A stretch of DNA of 64,000 nucleotides, from contig DAOPZY010000009.1 in assembly GCA_035353615.1 (NCBI GenBank), positions 1 through 64,000 on the forward strand, in the 5' to 3' direction. The notes under the pieces are model-generated. The model had not been told where the DNA came from. It was given only the letters and a program-made list of their open reading frames with translations, and searched no databases. Shown in pieces: positions 50,802 to 59,678 of the stretch. The translations under genes and the position numbers were made by a program. How positions within the stretch are numbered: position 1 is the first letter of the stretch; each line of letters opens with the position of its first letter. This stretch comes from CAXXOK01 sp035353615. GTDB lineage: Bacteria > Bacillota > Clostridia > Christensenellales > Aristaeellaceae.

Positions 50802-51236
50802 CTAAACGATTTTCATGATGGTCTGCCCGTATTCCAGCACGGCGCCATCCTGCGCGCAAATGTCCACAATGCGGCCGCTCACCGGAGCGGTGATATCGTT
50901 CATCAGCTTCATCGCCTCAATCAGGCAAATTACCTGCCCTTTTTCCACGCTGTCGCCCACCTTGACAAACGGCGGCGCGTCCGGCGCGGGCGCGGCGTAA
51001 AAAACGCCGACCATCGGGGCTTTCACTTCGTTGAGGTTGTTAAAATCATTCTTTTCTTCCGCGGGGTTGAGCACCGGCTCCACCGCCTGATCGCAAACCG
51101 TTTGCACAGCCGCATCATGCGCTTTAATGACGGCGCGCTCCAACCGGATATGCAGATCCCCTTCGCTGTATTCCAGCGCAGTTAAATCCGCCTGCTGCAA
51201 TACGGAAGCCAGCGCCTTAATATCCTTAATGTTCAT
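50802..51236 (-). CDS. accB: Biotin carboxyl carrier protein
   Basis: AccB carries the biotin of acetyl-CoA carboxylase (144 residues). The biotinylation site is EAMKLMN near residue 108, within a biotinyl domain (VKAPMVGVFY at the start). The first 65 residues are the usual variable N-terminal part. It overlaps the fabF stop as ATGA. Confidence 0.96.
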   Translation of the reverse strand: MNIKDIKALASVLQQADLTALEYSEGDLHIRLERAVIKAHDAAVQTVCDQAVEPVLNPAEEKNDFNNLNEVKAPMVGVFYAAPAPDAPPFVKVGDSVEKGQVICLIEAMKLMNDITAPVSGRIVDICAQDGAVLEYGQTIMKIV

Positions 51237-52477
51237 TGTTCCGCCCTCCGTAGCGCAATGCAGCCGTTATGCCCCCCAAAACCAAGGGAGATGCTCAGTG
51301 CCAAATCGCACTGCGCCTGTCGCCTGGTCAGCGGCACATAATCCAGATCGCATTCCGGATCCGGTTCCGTCAGCCCGATTGTCGGGGGAATTACGCCATC
51401 CTTGAGCGCCAATACCGAGGCGATACATTCCGCGGCGCCCGCCGCGCCCAGCATATGGCCCGTCATGCTCTTGGTGGAGGAGATGAGGGCGCGCCTTGCG
51501 GCATCCTCCCCCAGCGCGCGCTTGATGGCCAGAGTTTCGCTCACATCATTAAGCGCGGTGCCCGTACCGTGGGCGTTGATGTACACACGGTCGCGGTCCG
51601 TATAGCCCGCTTCCTGCATGGCCAGCCGGATGGCCCGCGCGCCTGCCGTAGCCTCGGGGTTGGGCGCGGTTACATGGTAAGCGTCGCAGGTGTTGCCATA
51701 GCCGCAAATTTCCGCCAGCGCCACAGCGCCGCGAGCCTTGGCGTGCTCGTAGTTTTCCAGCACCAAAACGCCCGCGCCTTCGCCCATCACAAACCCGGAA
51801 CGGCGTTTGTCAAACGGCAGGCTGGCCAGCAACGGATCCTCCGCCGCGGAAAGCGCCATGCAGTTGGTAAACCCGCCAATGGCAAGGGGGCAGATCGCCG
51901 CCTCGCTTCCGCCCGCGAGAATCGCGTCGGCATAGCCAGCCTGAATGGCGTGGAAAGCTTCGCCAATGGCGCTTGTGGAGGTGGCGCAGGCGGTGACCAC
52001 CGGCAGGCAGGGGCCTTGCGCATTGTAGGCAATGGCAACGTGCCCGGAAGCCATGTTGGCGATCATCATCGGAATAAAATGCGGCGAAACCTTTTCCGGC
52101 CCGCGTTCAATGCTCTTGCGGGTTTCAGCCACAAAGGTCTGCATCCCGCCGATACCCGAGCCGATGTACACGCCCAGCCGCTCGGCGTCCATGTTCTTTC
52201 CTGCTTCCAGTCCGCTTTGGGCCATCGCCTCGCGCGCCGCCGCCATGGCGTACTGCACAAAAGGGTCCAGCTTTCTGGCTACGTTTTTTTCCATCCCAAA
52301 CGCTGTGGGGTCAAAGCCTTTCAGTTCCGCAGCCAGCCTGACCTTCATGCCGGATGCGTCGAAGCTTGCGATGGGCGCGATTCCGCACACGCCGTTCAGC
52401 AGCGCGGCCCAGTAATCGGGAATGTTCAAGCCAACGGGCGATACCACGCCCATCCCAGTGATGACGACACGGTTCAT
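51233..52477 (-). CDS. fabF: 3-oxoacyl-ACP synthase II
   Basis: FabF elongates acyl-ACP with malonyl-ACP (414 residues). The catalytic Cys is in VTACATSTSAIGEA, and the two His residues are in NAHGTGTALND and KSMTGHMLGAAG. ATG at 52477 follows GGGAGGG by six bases; an in-frame start at 52495 lacks a site. It has an 84-base leader after fabG with a possible internal promoter. Confidence 0.96.
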   Translation of the reverse strand: MNRVVITGMGVVSPVGLNIPDYWAALLNGVCGIAPIASFDASGMKVRLAAELKGFDPTAFGMEKNVARKLDPFVQYAMAAAREAMAQSGLEAGKNMDAERLGVYIGSGIGGMQTFVAETRKSIERGPEKVSPHFIPMMIANMASGHVAIAYNAQGPCLPVVTACATSTSAIGEAFHAIQAGYADAILAGGSEAAICPLAIGGFTNCMALSAAEDPLLASLPFDKRRSGFVMGEGAGVLVLENYEHAKARGAVALAEICGYGNTCDAYHVTAPNPEATAGARAIRLAMQEAGYTDRDRVYINAHGTGTALNDVSETLAIKRALGEDAARRALISSTKSMTGHMLGAAGAAECIASVLALKDGVIPPTIGLTEPDPECDLDYVPLTRRQAQCDLALSISLGFGGHNGCIALRRAEQ

Positions 52478-52533
52478 GAATAACCCTCCCTGCATGTGAT
52501 ACCGATGATTGCTTTATAATGATATTCGGTCCC

Positions 52534-52561
52534 CGCGCAATTGCGCGCCGATCCTATTATA
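52534..52561 (-). promoter_or_regulatory. Possible internal promoter and palindrome before fabF
   Basis: On the minus strand TGATATAAT (-10 at 52556-52561, extended) overlaps the end of fabG. The -35 is poor. A perfect 14-base palindrome CGCGCAATTGCGCG (52534-52547) lies just downstream and could be an operator or an RNA hairpin. Confidence 0.4.
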
Positions 52562-53302
52562 TCACATGCGTAAGCCGCCATCTACCTGAATCACCTGCCC
52601 GGTAATGTAGGCCGCGCCGTCCGAGCACAGAAACGCGACTACGCGGGCCACATCCTCCGGCTCGCCTATCCGTTTCAACGGGATATACTGTTCCGCGCTT
52701 TTCAGCACATCTTCATTAAGCACAGCCGTCATATCCGTACGGATAAAACCGGGCGCTACGGCGTTGCAGGTGACCCCCCGCGAGCCCAGCTCCTTGGCGA
52801 CCGTCTTGGTCAGGCCCACCAAACCGGCCTTCGCGGCCGCATAGTTCGCCTGCCCCGGATTGCCCATCAGCCCAGCGTCGGACGTGATGTTGACAATGCG
52901 GCCGGAACGTTTGCGCAAAAACAACGCGCTGGTATGGCGGATCAGGTTGAAAGCGCCTTTCAGGTCTACGGCGACAATCTCGTCAAAATCCGATTCCGAC
53001 ATGCGCATAATCAGCTTATCCCGCGTTGCGCCGGCGTTGTTCACCAGCAAATCCGGCGCGCCCAGATCGGCGGTCACGGTTTTCACCAGCTGTTCGGTGG
53101 CGCTGTAATCCGATACGTCGCAACGGTAGGCTTTTGCGGTTGTCCCCATCTGCGTGAGCGCCGCAAGGGTTTCATCCGCCTTTTGCTCATTGCCGGCATA
53201 CACAAACGCGATGCTCGCGCCCTGTTTGCCCAGTTCCATGCAAATGGCCCGGCCGATACCCCGGCTGCCGCCGGTAACCAGGGCGATTTTTCCGTTCAGC
53301 AT
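52562..53302 (-). CDS. fabG: 3-oxoacyl-ACP reductase
   Basis: FabG reduces 3-oxoacyl-ACP with NADPH (246 residues). It is a classical short-chain dehydrogenase: cofactor loop VTGGSRGIGRAI, NNAG, and the catalytic Ser-Tyr-Lys with YAAAKAGL. It overlaps the fabD stop by 7 bases. Confidence 0.97.
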   Translation of the reverse strand: MLNGKIALVTGGSRGIGRAICMELGKQGASIAFVYAGNEQKADETLAALTQMGTTAKAYRCDVSDYSATEQLVKTVTADLGAPDLLVNNAGATRDKLIMRMSESDFDEIVAVDLKGAFNLIRHTSALFLRKRSGRIVNITSDAGLMGNPGQANYAAAKAGLVGLTKTVAKELGSRGVTCNAVAPGFIRTDMTAVLNEDVLKSAEQYIPLKRIGEPEDVARVVAFLCSDGAAYITGQVIQVDGGLRM

Positions 53303-54222
53303 GCGGTTCCCTCCTTGAAGCCTTGCACGGTTGCCGCGAGATTATCTGCGTTTTCTACGTTTGCCAACCGGGTTGCCCCGCCGATTTTTCCAATCAGCCC
53401 GCTGAGCGTTTTCCCTGCGCCCACCTCAATAAAGTCCGTATAGCCGTCCGCCTGCATGTTCCGGATCAGCTCGGTCCACCTTACGGGGCTTTCCACCTGC
53501 GCACCCAGCCACTCGGCGGCATGCGCCACAGTGTAGGGACGGCAGGTTTTATTGGCATACAGCGGCGCGGACGGCTCCTGAAACGTAAGCTGAGCGGCAT
53601 AACCGCGCAGCGCCTCGGCCGCGTCCGCCATCAGCGGGCTATGGAAACCGCCGCTTACCGCCAACGGTAACGCCCTGCCTCCGGCTGCCTTCACCGCCTC
53701 CGTAAAGGGCGCGATGCGTTCGCTGCGCATGGCGCATACCACCTGTCCCGGACAATTGTAGTTCACGGGGTAGGCTTGCTGTTGGGCACAGATCGCTTCC
53801 ACAGCGGCGTCGTCCAATTTCAGCACCGCCGCCATGCCGCCCGGGTTCCGCTCGGCGCAGGCTTGCATCCATTCCGCGCGCCGAAGCACCAGCGCGAACG
53901 CTTCCTGAAACCGGAGCATGCCGCTTGTAGCCAGCGCGGCAATTTCCCCCAGTGAGAACCCCGCAAACCCGGCCGGCTGCACGCCTTTTTCCATCAGCGC
54001 GGCCGCGCAGGCGCAATCCACCGCCATCAGGCAGGGTTGGGTGTTCACGGTCTGGTTCAGCATTCCCGGTTCCCCGTGAAAGCACTGTTCCAGCGTGCCT
54101 GGGCGCAACGCCTCGGCCTCGTTCAGCACTTGCCTTGCGGCGGGCGAGGCTTCGTACAGGCTTTGCCCCATCCCCGCGTACTGAGCGCCCTGCCCGGCAA
54201 ACACAAACGCTATTTTACCCAT
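53296..54222 (-). CDS. fabD: Malonyl-CoA:ACP transacylase
   Basis: FabD loads malonyl onto ACP (308 residues). FAGQGAQYAGMG is near the start, the active-site serine is in GFSLGEIAAL and the catalytic His in SGGFHSPLM. It overlaps the fabK gene by 13 bases, so translation is coupled. Confidence 0.96.
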   Translation of the reverse strand: MGKIAFVFAGQGAQYAGMGQSLYEASPAARQVLNEAEALRPGTLEQCFHGEPGMLNQTVNTQPCLMAVDCACAAALMEKGVQPAGFAGFSLGEIAALATSGMLRFQEAFALVLRRAEWMQACAERNPGGMAAVLKLDDAAVEAICAQQQAYPVNYNCPGQVVCAMRSERIAPFTEAVKAAGGRALPLAVSGGFHSPLMADAAEALRGYAAQLTFQEPSAPLYANKTCRPYTVAHAAEWLGAQVESPVRWTELIRNMQADGYTDFIEVGAGKTLSGLIGKIGGATRLANVENADNLAATVQGFKEGTAC

Positions 54223-55157
54223 TGCGGCGCTCCCTTCAGCAGAGCTTCAGCCGTTTGGAACATGTCCTGAATCATGGTTTCGGCGGGGCGGATTTCGTGC
54301 ACCATGGCGGCGATCTGCCCTGCCAGGAAGCAGCCTTCCTCCACGTTGCCGTCCACCGCCGCTTTGCGCAACGCGCCAACGCCCAAGGCTTCCAATTCAT
54401 CCCCGGAGGTGCCGGGGTCAAACTCTTTTTCCAGATACTTGCGGGTAAACGGCGTGCGCAGGCTTCGTACCGCGTGGTTCAGGCGCTTGCCGGTTACCAC
54501 GGTGTCAATATCCTTGGCGGCGAGCACGCGCTGTTTATAGTTGTCGTGCACAGCGCACTCCTGCGAGCAAAGGAACATTGTGCCGCACTGTACGCCGACC
54601 GCGCCAAGCATAAACGCTGCCGCGACGCCTCGGCCGTCCGCGATTCCGCCGGCCGCGATCACAGGAATTTTCACCGCGTCCGCCACCTGCGGCACAAGCG
54701 CCATGGTGGAAAGGTCCCCTACGTGGCCGCCGGATTCGCCGCCTTCGGCAATCACGGCAAACGCGCCGGCGCGTTCCACCAGTTTAGCCATGGCCGTGGA
54801 GGGCACAACAGGGATCACCCGGATGCCCGCTTCCAGCCATTCCTTCATGTAGGCGTTCGGCAAGCCCGCGCCGGTGGTCACCACCGCCGGTTTTTCCTGC
54901 GCGCAAACCTGCGCCACATCCTTCACAAAGGGAGACATGAGCATCACATTAACGCCGAAAGGCCGGTCCGTAAGCGTTCTGCAAAGCCGAATCTGTTCCC
55001 TGAGATAATCGGCGTTCAGGTTCATGGCGGAGATGATTCCCAAACCGCCGGCATTGGACACGGCGGCGGCCAGTTTCGCCTCGGATACCCACGCCATGCC
55101 GCCCTGAAAGATCGGATAGCGCAACCCAAGCGCTTCCGTTATCACAGAGGTAATCAT
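54210..55157 (-). CDS. fabK: Enoyl-ACP reductase II (FMN)
   Basis: FabK is the FMN-dependent enoyl-ACP reductase typical of Firmicutes that lack or supplement FabI (315 residues). Motifs are YPIFQGGMAWVS, AEGGESGGHVG, IPVIAAGGIADGRG and GAVGVQCGTMFL. It belongs to the nitronate monooxygenase fold, but its place between acpP and fabD settles the function. ATG overlaps the acpP stop. Confidence 0.95.
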   Translation of the reverse strand: MITSVITEALGLRYPIFQGGMAWVSEAKLAAAVSNAGGLGIISAMNLNADYLREQIRLCRTLTDRPFGVNVMLMSPFVKDVAQVCAQEKPAVVTTGAGLPNAYMKEWLEAGIRVIPVVPSTAMAKLVERAGAFAVIAEGGESGGHVGDLSTMALVPQVADAVKIPVIAAGGIADGRGVAAAFMLGAVGVQCGTMFLCSQECAVHDNYKQRVLAAKDIDTVVTGKRLNHAVRSLRTPFTRKYLEKEFDPGTSGDELEALGVGALRKAAVDGNVEEGCFLAGQIAAMVHEIRPAETMIQDMFQTAEALLKGAPQWVK

Positions 55158-55378
55158 TTCTTTTGCGCATCCACCAGCGCAACAACGTCCTGCACGGTTT
55201 TCAGGGCAGGGCTGATTTCGATGGTCACGCCCAGTTCGTCCTCCATGTTCATGACCAGCTCCGCAACATCCAGGCTGTCCAGCCCCAAATCGGCAAATGT
55301 CATTTCGGGCTTGATGGTAGTAATATCCATGTCCTTGGTTTCGGCAATCAGTTTGGAGATCGTTTCAAAGGTAGTCAT
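55154..55378 (-). CDS. acpP: Acyl carrier protein
   Basis: AcpP is the small acidic carrier of fatty acid synthesis (74 residues). The phosphopantetheine serine lies in the motif DLGLDSLDVAELVM. Normal length and acidic helices fit. Confidence 0.96.
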   Translation of the reverse strand: MTTFETISKLIAETKDMDITTIKPEMTFADLGLDSLDVAELVMNMEDELGVTIEISPALKTVQDVVALVDAQKK

Positions 55379-55399
55379 TGTGCTTTCCCCTCCGTTAAT

Positions 55400-56350
55400 T
55401 TAGTATTGCAGCACCGCTGCCCCGGTTGTCAGCCCCGCGCCGAACGCGCTGAGCACAAGCGTTTGCCCCTTTTGGAGGCGACCGTCCTCCACCATTTCGG
55501 ACAGGAGTACGGGTATGCACGCGGAGGAGGTGTTGCCATGCGTCGTGATGTTCATGGGGAACTTCTCCGCGGGCTGCTTCAGGCGCGCGCGGGCCGCATC
55601 CAGAATGCGCCGGTTTGCCTGATGAAGCACAAAGTAATCCACCGTTTCAGCTGTGAGGCCGCTCGCCTCCATCACGGTTTCAATATCGTGGCAGGAATGG
55701 GTGACCGCGAATTTGAAGATCTCCTGCCCGTTCATGTACAGGGGCTGCTCTGCCGGAATCCGGTCGTCAAAGGGGCAATTGCCGCCGCTTGGCCAGCCGT
55801 GGAGAGGCTTTGCGTCCCCCTCCGCCGTTACGCGGACAGCGCGTAGCCCCTCGCCGGCTTCGCAAACCGCCGCGCCCGCCGCGTCCCCGAACAGCACGCA
55901 CGTGCTGCGATCCGTCCAATCGGTAAAACGGGACACCTGCTCCGCGCATACCACCAGCACCCGGCGCACGCGGCCGGTCGATAGCAACCCGTCCGCCACA
56001 TCCAGCGCGTAGACAAACCCGGAACAGCCCGCGTTCACATCCAGGCAGGGGCAACTGGCGCCCAGTTTTTCCTGAATTAAGCAGGACGTAGCCGGAAAGC
56101 TCATTTCCCCTCGGGTGGTGGAGCACAGAATGTAATCGATCTCCGAGGCTTTCAGGCCCGCGCGGTCCAGCGCCATTTTAGCCGCTTTAGCCCCCAGCCC
56201 GCTGAGCGTTTCCTTGCCGGTTAACACCCGGCGGCTTTCAATCCCGGTATGGGTCTGTATCCACTCATCCGATGTGTCCAAAAAACGGATCAGCTCGGCG
56301 TTGGTAATGCTCCGTTTGGGAAGGGCATGTCCGAAGGCAACGATTTTCAT
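55400..56350 (-). CDS. fabH: 3-oxoacyl-ACP synthase III
   Basis: FabH starts fatty acid synthesis from acetyl-CoA and malonyl-ACP (316 residues). The active-site Cys is in DVNAGCSGFVYALDVA, and His and Asn are in HQANRRI and THGNTSSA. ATG at 56350 is chosen; a frame open to 56401 would overlap the regulator gene. The ribosome site is weak. It follows fabT with a 4-base overlap region and precedes acpP. Confidence 0.95.
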   Translation of the reverse strand: MKIVAFGHALPKRSITNAELIRFLDTSDEWIQTHTGIESRRVLTGKETLSGLGAKAAKMALDRAGLKASEIDYILCSTTRGEMSFPATSCLIQEKLGASCPCLDVNAGCSGFVYALDVADGLLSTGRVRRVLVVCAEQVSRFTDWTDRSTCVLFGDAAGAAVCEAGEGLRAVRVTAEGDAKPLHGWPSGGNCPFDDRIPAEQPLYMNGQEIFKFAVTHSCHDIETVMEASGLTAETVDYFVLHQANRRILDAARARLKQPAEKFPMNITTHGNTSSACIPVLLSEMVEDGRLQKGQTLVLSAFGAGLTTGAAVLQY

Positions 56351-56354
56351 GGGT

Positions 56355-56864
56355 TCACATTCTTTCCGTTTGTGCTTGGGGTTGCGGAACCTCCGCGTCA
56401 TCCTTGCGCTCGATATCCCCCAGCGCGCTCTGGAAAAACGCGTTCAGCTGCTGCATGCCGCGCAGCATGCCTTCGCGTTCTTCCGGGGACAGAAGCTTTT
56501 CGATGTTCCGAACCATCTGCTCGTGAAAGTAGCGGTGCGCGGCGTTCACTTTTTTGCCCATACGGGTCAGGGTCACGATAACGCTGCGCTTATCCACGGT
56601 TGATTTGGTTTTAAGCACATAGCCCTTTAACGCCAGCTTGTTGATGGCGACCGTCATGGTGGGCGGCGTCAACTCCATGCGTTGGGCAAGCTCGCAAAGC
56701 AGTACGCCCCGATCCTTGCTTTCCCCAATGGCTTCCAGCAGGTGCAGTTCGCCGATGGACACCTCCATGCCGCTGACTGAATGGAGCATCCCCGCTTCCA
56801 GCTTGCCTACGTTGCGATACGTGCAAACCAGCAGTTGGTTCAGTTCCCGGCTAAAGTCGTCCAT
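56355..56864 (-). CDS. fabT: MarR family regulator, FabT-like
   Basis: This winged-helix regulator of 169 residues has the MarR recognition region (LAQRMELTPPTMTVAINKLALKG and VDKRSVIVTLT wing). As the first gene of the fab operon it corresponds to FabT, the acyl-ACP-dependent repressor of Firmicutes. The C-terminal 25 residues form a charged Gln/Glu-rich tail. ATG at 56864 has GGAG eight bases upstream; TTG at 56900 is less likely. It probably binds the palindrome over its own transcription start. Confidence 0.88.
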   Translation of the reverse strand: MDDFSRELNQLLVCTYRNVGKLEAGMLHSVSGMEVSIGELHLLEAIGESKDRGVLLCELAQRMELTPPTMTVAINKLALKGYVLKTKSTVDKRSVIVTLTRMGKKVNAAHRYFHEQMVRNIEKLLSPEEREGMLRGMQQLNAFFQSALGDIERKDDAEVPQPQAQTERM

Positions 56865-56888
56865 CGTACCCGCTCCGTTCCATTCTGA

Positions 56889-56932
56889 TTTGTTAGACAA
56901 ACTAATTATATTGAGTTATGGCGTTCTGTCAA
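56889..56932 (-). promoter_or_regulatory. fab operon promoter with candidate FabT operator
   Basis: On the minus strand TTGACA (56927-56932) and TATAAT (56905-56910) are both perfect and 16 bases apart. Directly downstream, over the expected start of transcription, is the inverted repeat TTTGT-N3-ACAAA (56889-56901). FabT sites elsewhere are AT-rich palindromes of similar size, so autoregulation by the first gene is likely. Confidence 0.8.
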
Positions 56933-57266
56933 CCTCCTGTTCCGGTATATTTTCGGCCGTATTGAACATTGCCGGCTTTGAACTGAACGGTTCTCGCCCA
57001 AAAACCTTGTATATTCGTCGCTGGAAACGGAACCCGCGTCCAAACCGGCAGTTCCGAAATACCGGTTCCCCATTCCGCGTAACATTGAAACGAAACGGTT
57101 TTGCAAGGATTCCTGCGTTTTCCAGAAATTTGCCCCATGCGCGTAACGCGCGCAGCTCAGACAGTTCTCCTTCCATGCCCAAAGCCTTGGCTATGCTTCG
57201 CTTTGCGGCGCTGGTTACGTATTTTATTAAACATTATTCTTGATTTGCGGTACCAGTAAATACATC
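56933..57266. other. Divergent gap before the TRIC gene
   Basis: This is about 330 bases without a gene. Several GGAACCG-like words occur, but there is no structure I can name. Confidence 0.4.
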
Positions 57267-57295
57267 TTGCTTTCATCCCCTGGCAATGGTATTAT
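57267..57295 (+). promoter_or_regulatory. Promoter of the TRIC-like gene
   Basis: TTGCTT (57267-57272) and TATTAT (57290-57295) are 17 bases apart, 38 bases before the start. Confidence 0.55.
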
Positions 57296-57332
57296 GCCAT
57301 CGATCCCGGTTGGGTGAGGAAAGGGAAGTTCC

Positions 57333-57986
57333 ATGAGCGATCCATTTTTACCCATTGAATGCCTTGGAGTGGTCGCGTTTGCGGTTTCCGGCTCGATGAT
57401 CGCCATCCGCAAGGGGATGGACCTGTTTGGCGTAAACGTTCTGGGACTGTTTACAGCCGTGGGCGGCGGTCTGTTCCGCGATCTGGTGCTGGGCATCACG
57501 CCGCCCCAGATGCTCCGGGACCCCACCTTTGCCATGATTGCCATCATCACCAGCACGGTTTTCTTTGCTTTTTTATATTTTTACCGAAAGCAACCTTCCG
57601 AAAGGGCACGCAAGCTGTACCGGCTGTTGCTCCTCTACACCGATGCGGTCGGTCTTGGCGTTTTTACCGCCAGCGGGGTGGATACGGCCATGCGCGCCTA
57701 CCCGGACAGCACGGTGTTTACCATGCTTTTTGTCGCGTTGCTCACCGGTACGGGCGGCGGGATTCTCCGGGACATCATGGCCGGGGAAACCCCCAGCGTG
57801 CTGGTAAGGCATATTTACGCAGTGGCCTCGCTGATTGGAGCGTGCGTGTACCTGTTGCTGCGCGGTTTTTTAGGCGCGGTGCCTTCCACCATTGTATGCG
57901 CGGCGGTCATCGTGGCGATACGCGGCCTCGCGTCCCATTACCGATGGAACTTTCCGCACATTCACACCCAACCCCCGCAGACCTGA
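57333..57986 (+). CDS. TRIC / UPF0126 family membrane channel (YicG-like)
   Basis: This is a membrane protein of 217 residues with seven hydrophobic helices and an internal repeat of two UPF0126 units. Each has the glycine kink and cation site seen as AVGGGLFRDLVLG and GTGGGILRDIMAG. Bacterial members are homologues of eukaryotic trimeric intracellular cation channels. The in vivo substrate (cation or small solute) is unsettled. A GGGAAG site precedes ATG 57333. Confidence 0.93.
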   Translation: MSDPFLPIECLGVVAFAVSGSMIAIRKGMDLFGVNVLGLFTAVGGGLFRDLVLGITPPQMLRDPTFAMIAIITSTVFFAFLYFYRKQPSERARKLYRLLLLYTDAVGLGVFTASGVDTAMRAYPDSTVFTMLFVALLTGTGGGILRDIMAGETPSVLVRHIYAVASLIGACVYLLLRGFLGAVPSTIVCAAVIVAIRGLASHYRWNFPHIHTQPPQT

Positions 57987-58036
57987 GGCAACGTGCGCGT
58001 TTTTACCAGCGATATCATACGATTGGAGCTAACGAT

Positions 58037-58477
58037 ATGCAGATACGGATCATGAACGCGGCGGATTATGACCGCGTTTTCGCTTTATGGCTTCACACCC
58101 CGGGAATGGGCCTGAACGATGTGGACGATAGCCGCGAAGGAATCGAACGGTACCTGCGCCGTAATCCGCAAACCTGCTTTGTGGCAGAAAATCAGGACGG
58201 GATTGTGGGCGTAATGCTGAGCGGCCACGACGGACGGCGCGGGTTTATCCACCACGCGGCGGTCGCCACAGAACAACGCCGCCAGGGTATTGGCGAAGCG
58301 CTGACGGAGCGCGTGCTGGAAGCTCTCCGGAAGGAAGGCATCACGAAGGTCGCTTTGGTTGCCTATGAGCGCAATGTGGTTGGCAACCAGTTTTGGGAAT
58401 CCCACGGTTTTTTGGAAAGAACCGATTTGATCTACCGGGATAAGACGCTTCGGGACTTTTCCACCCTGAGCACCTGA
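58037..58477 (+). CDS. GNAT family N-acetyltransferase
   Basis: This 146-residue acetyltransferase has the acetyl-CoA loop QRRQGIGEAL (motif A, R/Q-x-x-G-x-G/A) preceded by FIHHAAVATE, then the motif-B region FWESHGF. It is similar to ypeA-like GNATs. The acceptor is unknown. The start ATG at 58037 has GGAG eight bases before it, and the open frame upstream of it only overlaps the TRIC gene. It is probably co-transcribed with that gene (50-base gap). Confidence 0.9.
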   Translation: MQIRIMNAADYDRVFALWLHTPGMGLNDVDDSREGIERYLRRNPQTCFVAENQDGIVGVMLSGHDGRRGFIHHAAVATEQRRQGIGEALTERVLEALRKEGITKVALVAYERNVVGNQFWESHGFLERTDLIYRDKTLRDFSTLST

Positions 58478-58513
58478 CAATGGCGCAATCGGCCACCCTG
58501 CTCTCCTGAAATT

Positions 58514-58559
58514 AAAGGTCCGGCGCGAAACCCGCAAGGGTTTCACACCGGACCTTTTT
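58514..58559 (+). terminator. Terminator of the TRIC-GNAT unit
   Basis: AAAGGTCCGG and CCGGACCTTT pair perfectly, with an inner GAAACCC-GCAA-GGGTTTC stem, followed by a T run. It lies 37 bases after the GNAT stop. Confidence 0.9.
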
Positions 58560-58711
58560 CACTGTTGCGAGGGCTTTCAGGCAGGCGGTTATCGCCGCAC
58601 GCCGCCTGGCCCTGCGGGCTGCTAGCCCGATTGGGAAATGTGTTTTGTCCCGCCTTCTAAGCAGTCTGGCGCGGCTTGCGCCGCGCTTAGGCTGAACCGT
58701 CGGCTTTCAAC

Positions 58712-59059
58712 TTACATTTGCGCGTCGTGATCCGAGTTGTTATCCGCAGGATTGTGACCGGTCACATCTTCCACAGCATGCTTCACGTTGTCGGCGGCGT
58801 CCTTCACCACATGCTCAAAATCCTTGTCAAAGCCGGCCGCGTTGCGGTCAATGGAGAAGCGATAGCCCAGCACGACTGCTACGATCGCGCCTACGATCAC
58901 CAGCCAAGGCGCGCACAGCAGCGAGATAATCGAGAAGAGCACCGAGAGGTTCAGGATGGTTACATCGCCCTTGCGAAGCATCAGCCGGGTACGGTACAGA
59001 AGGCTGAAGAAGCCGGGTTTGCCGTTATTCTGGGTGTTAGCGTTCGTGTTGTTTTCCAT
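58712..59059 (-). CDS. Small membrane protein, possibly DUF4342, paralogue A
   Basis: This 115-residue protein has a short Asn-rich start, a basic amphipathic part (LLYRTRLMLRKGDVTI) and two adjacent hydrophobic helices (about residues 35-70) ending in VVLGYRFSIDRN. An acidic tail rich in Asp and Val follows. It resembles the membrane part of clostridial DUF4342 proteins but lacks their usual N-terminal UBA-like domain, so the name is tentative. GGAGG precedes the ATG. Its neighbour 59126-59419 is clearly a paralogue (shared SLLYR/VLYRIR, LFSII, APWLVI, GYRFSID, GF-x-x-x-F). The role is unknown. Confidence 0.75.
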   Translation of the reverse strand: MENNTNANTQNNGKPGFFSLLYRTRLMLRKGDVTILNLSVLFSIISLLCAPWLVIVGAIVAVVLGYRFSIDRNAAGFDKDFEHVVKDAADNVKHAVEDVTGHNPADNNSDHDAQM

Positions 59060-59125
59060 GATGGTATCCTCCTACTATTTTGTTTGGTTCCGGGTAGTTC
59101 GGTTTCCGCCGGTTTTACGAGGGAC

Positions 59126-59419
59126 TCAGCGTTTTTCGGTTACGCTGTCCACAACGTTTTTTACGTTGGAGGCAGCGTTGCGCACCACATCGTCAAAGTT
59201 TTGCTCAAAGCCCAGCCCGTTTTGATCGATGGAGAACCGGTAGCCCATCACGAGCGCGGCGATCAGTCCCAGGATCACCAGCCACGGTGCGCTCAGCAGC
59301 GCGATGATTGAAAACAGAAGCGACAGGTTGATGACCGTTTCACCGTTCTTGCTGGCCCGAAAGCGAATGCGATACAAAACGCTGAAGAAGCCTTTATCCT
59401 TGTTGCCGGGATTGTCCAT
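59126..59419 (-). CDS. Small membrane protein, possibly DUF4342, paralogue B
   Basis: This 97-residue protein is the paralogue and upstream neighbour of the gene at 58712-59059. It has GFFSVLYRIRFRASKNGETV, two helices with LSAPWLVILGLIAALVMG, and a C-terminal amphipathic segment FDDVVRNAASNVKNVVDSV. ATG at 59419 has AAGGAGG nine bases before it; the frame open to 59467 is not supported. The two genes are separated by 66 bases and form a tandem pair, divergent from the peptide export operon. Confidence 0.75.
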   Translation of the reverse strand: MDNPGNKDKGFFSVLYRIRFRASKNGETVINLSLLFSIIALLSAPWLVILGLIAALVMGYRFSIDQNGLGFEQNFDDVVRNAASNVKNVVDSVTEKR

Positions 59420-59550
59420 GAATGAATTCCTCCTTGAGTTTCCGCGGTATTTCCTCTTGACGTGCATAGAATACCATGCTTTTGCCCGCGTTGCTTGAGA
59501 GGGGATTTACGGTTTCATGAGAATCGGATGAGAATTTGATTTCCTTTTTC

Positions 59551-59580
59551 TTGACGCGTGAAAAACGCATGGTCTATAAT
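59551..59580 (+). promoter_or_regulatory. Promoter of the NHLP-type export operon
   Basis: TTGACG (59551-59556) and a perfect TATAAT (59575-59580) are 18 bases apart. Transcription starting near 59587 would give a leader of about 90 bases that contains no other start site with a ribosome site. Confidence 0.75.
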
Positions 59581-59678
59581 GGGATTAACCGATTCGGAAG
59601 CGGATGCCTGCGCCGGCGCAGCGTCGCTCCGCCTGACCGTTTGCCGTTTGTCACAATTTCACTTTTGAGGTGGATTCT

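Noticed and set aside
57359..58036. 226-codon N-terminal extension of the GNAT gene
   Set aside because: It overlaps the TRIC-like gene in another frame; the ribosome site and family length support ATG 58037.
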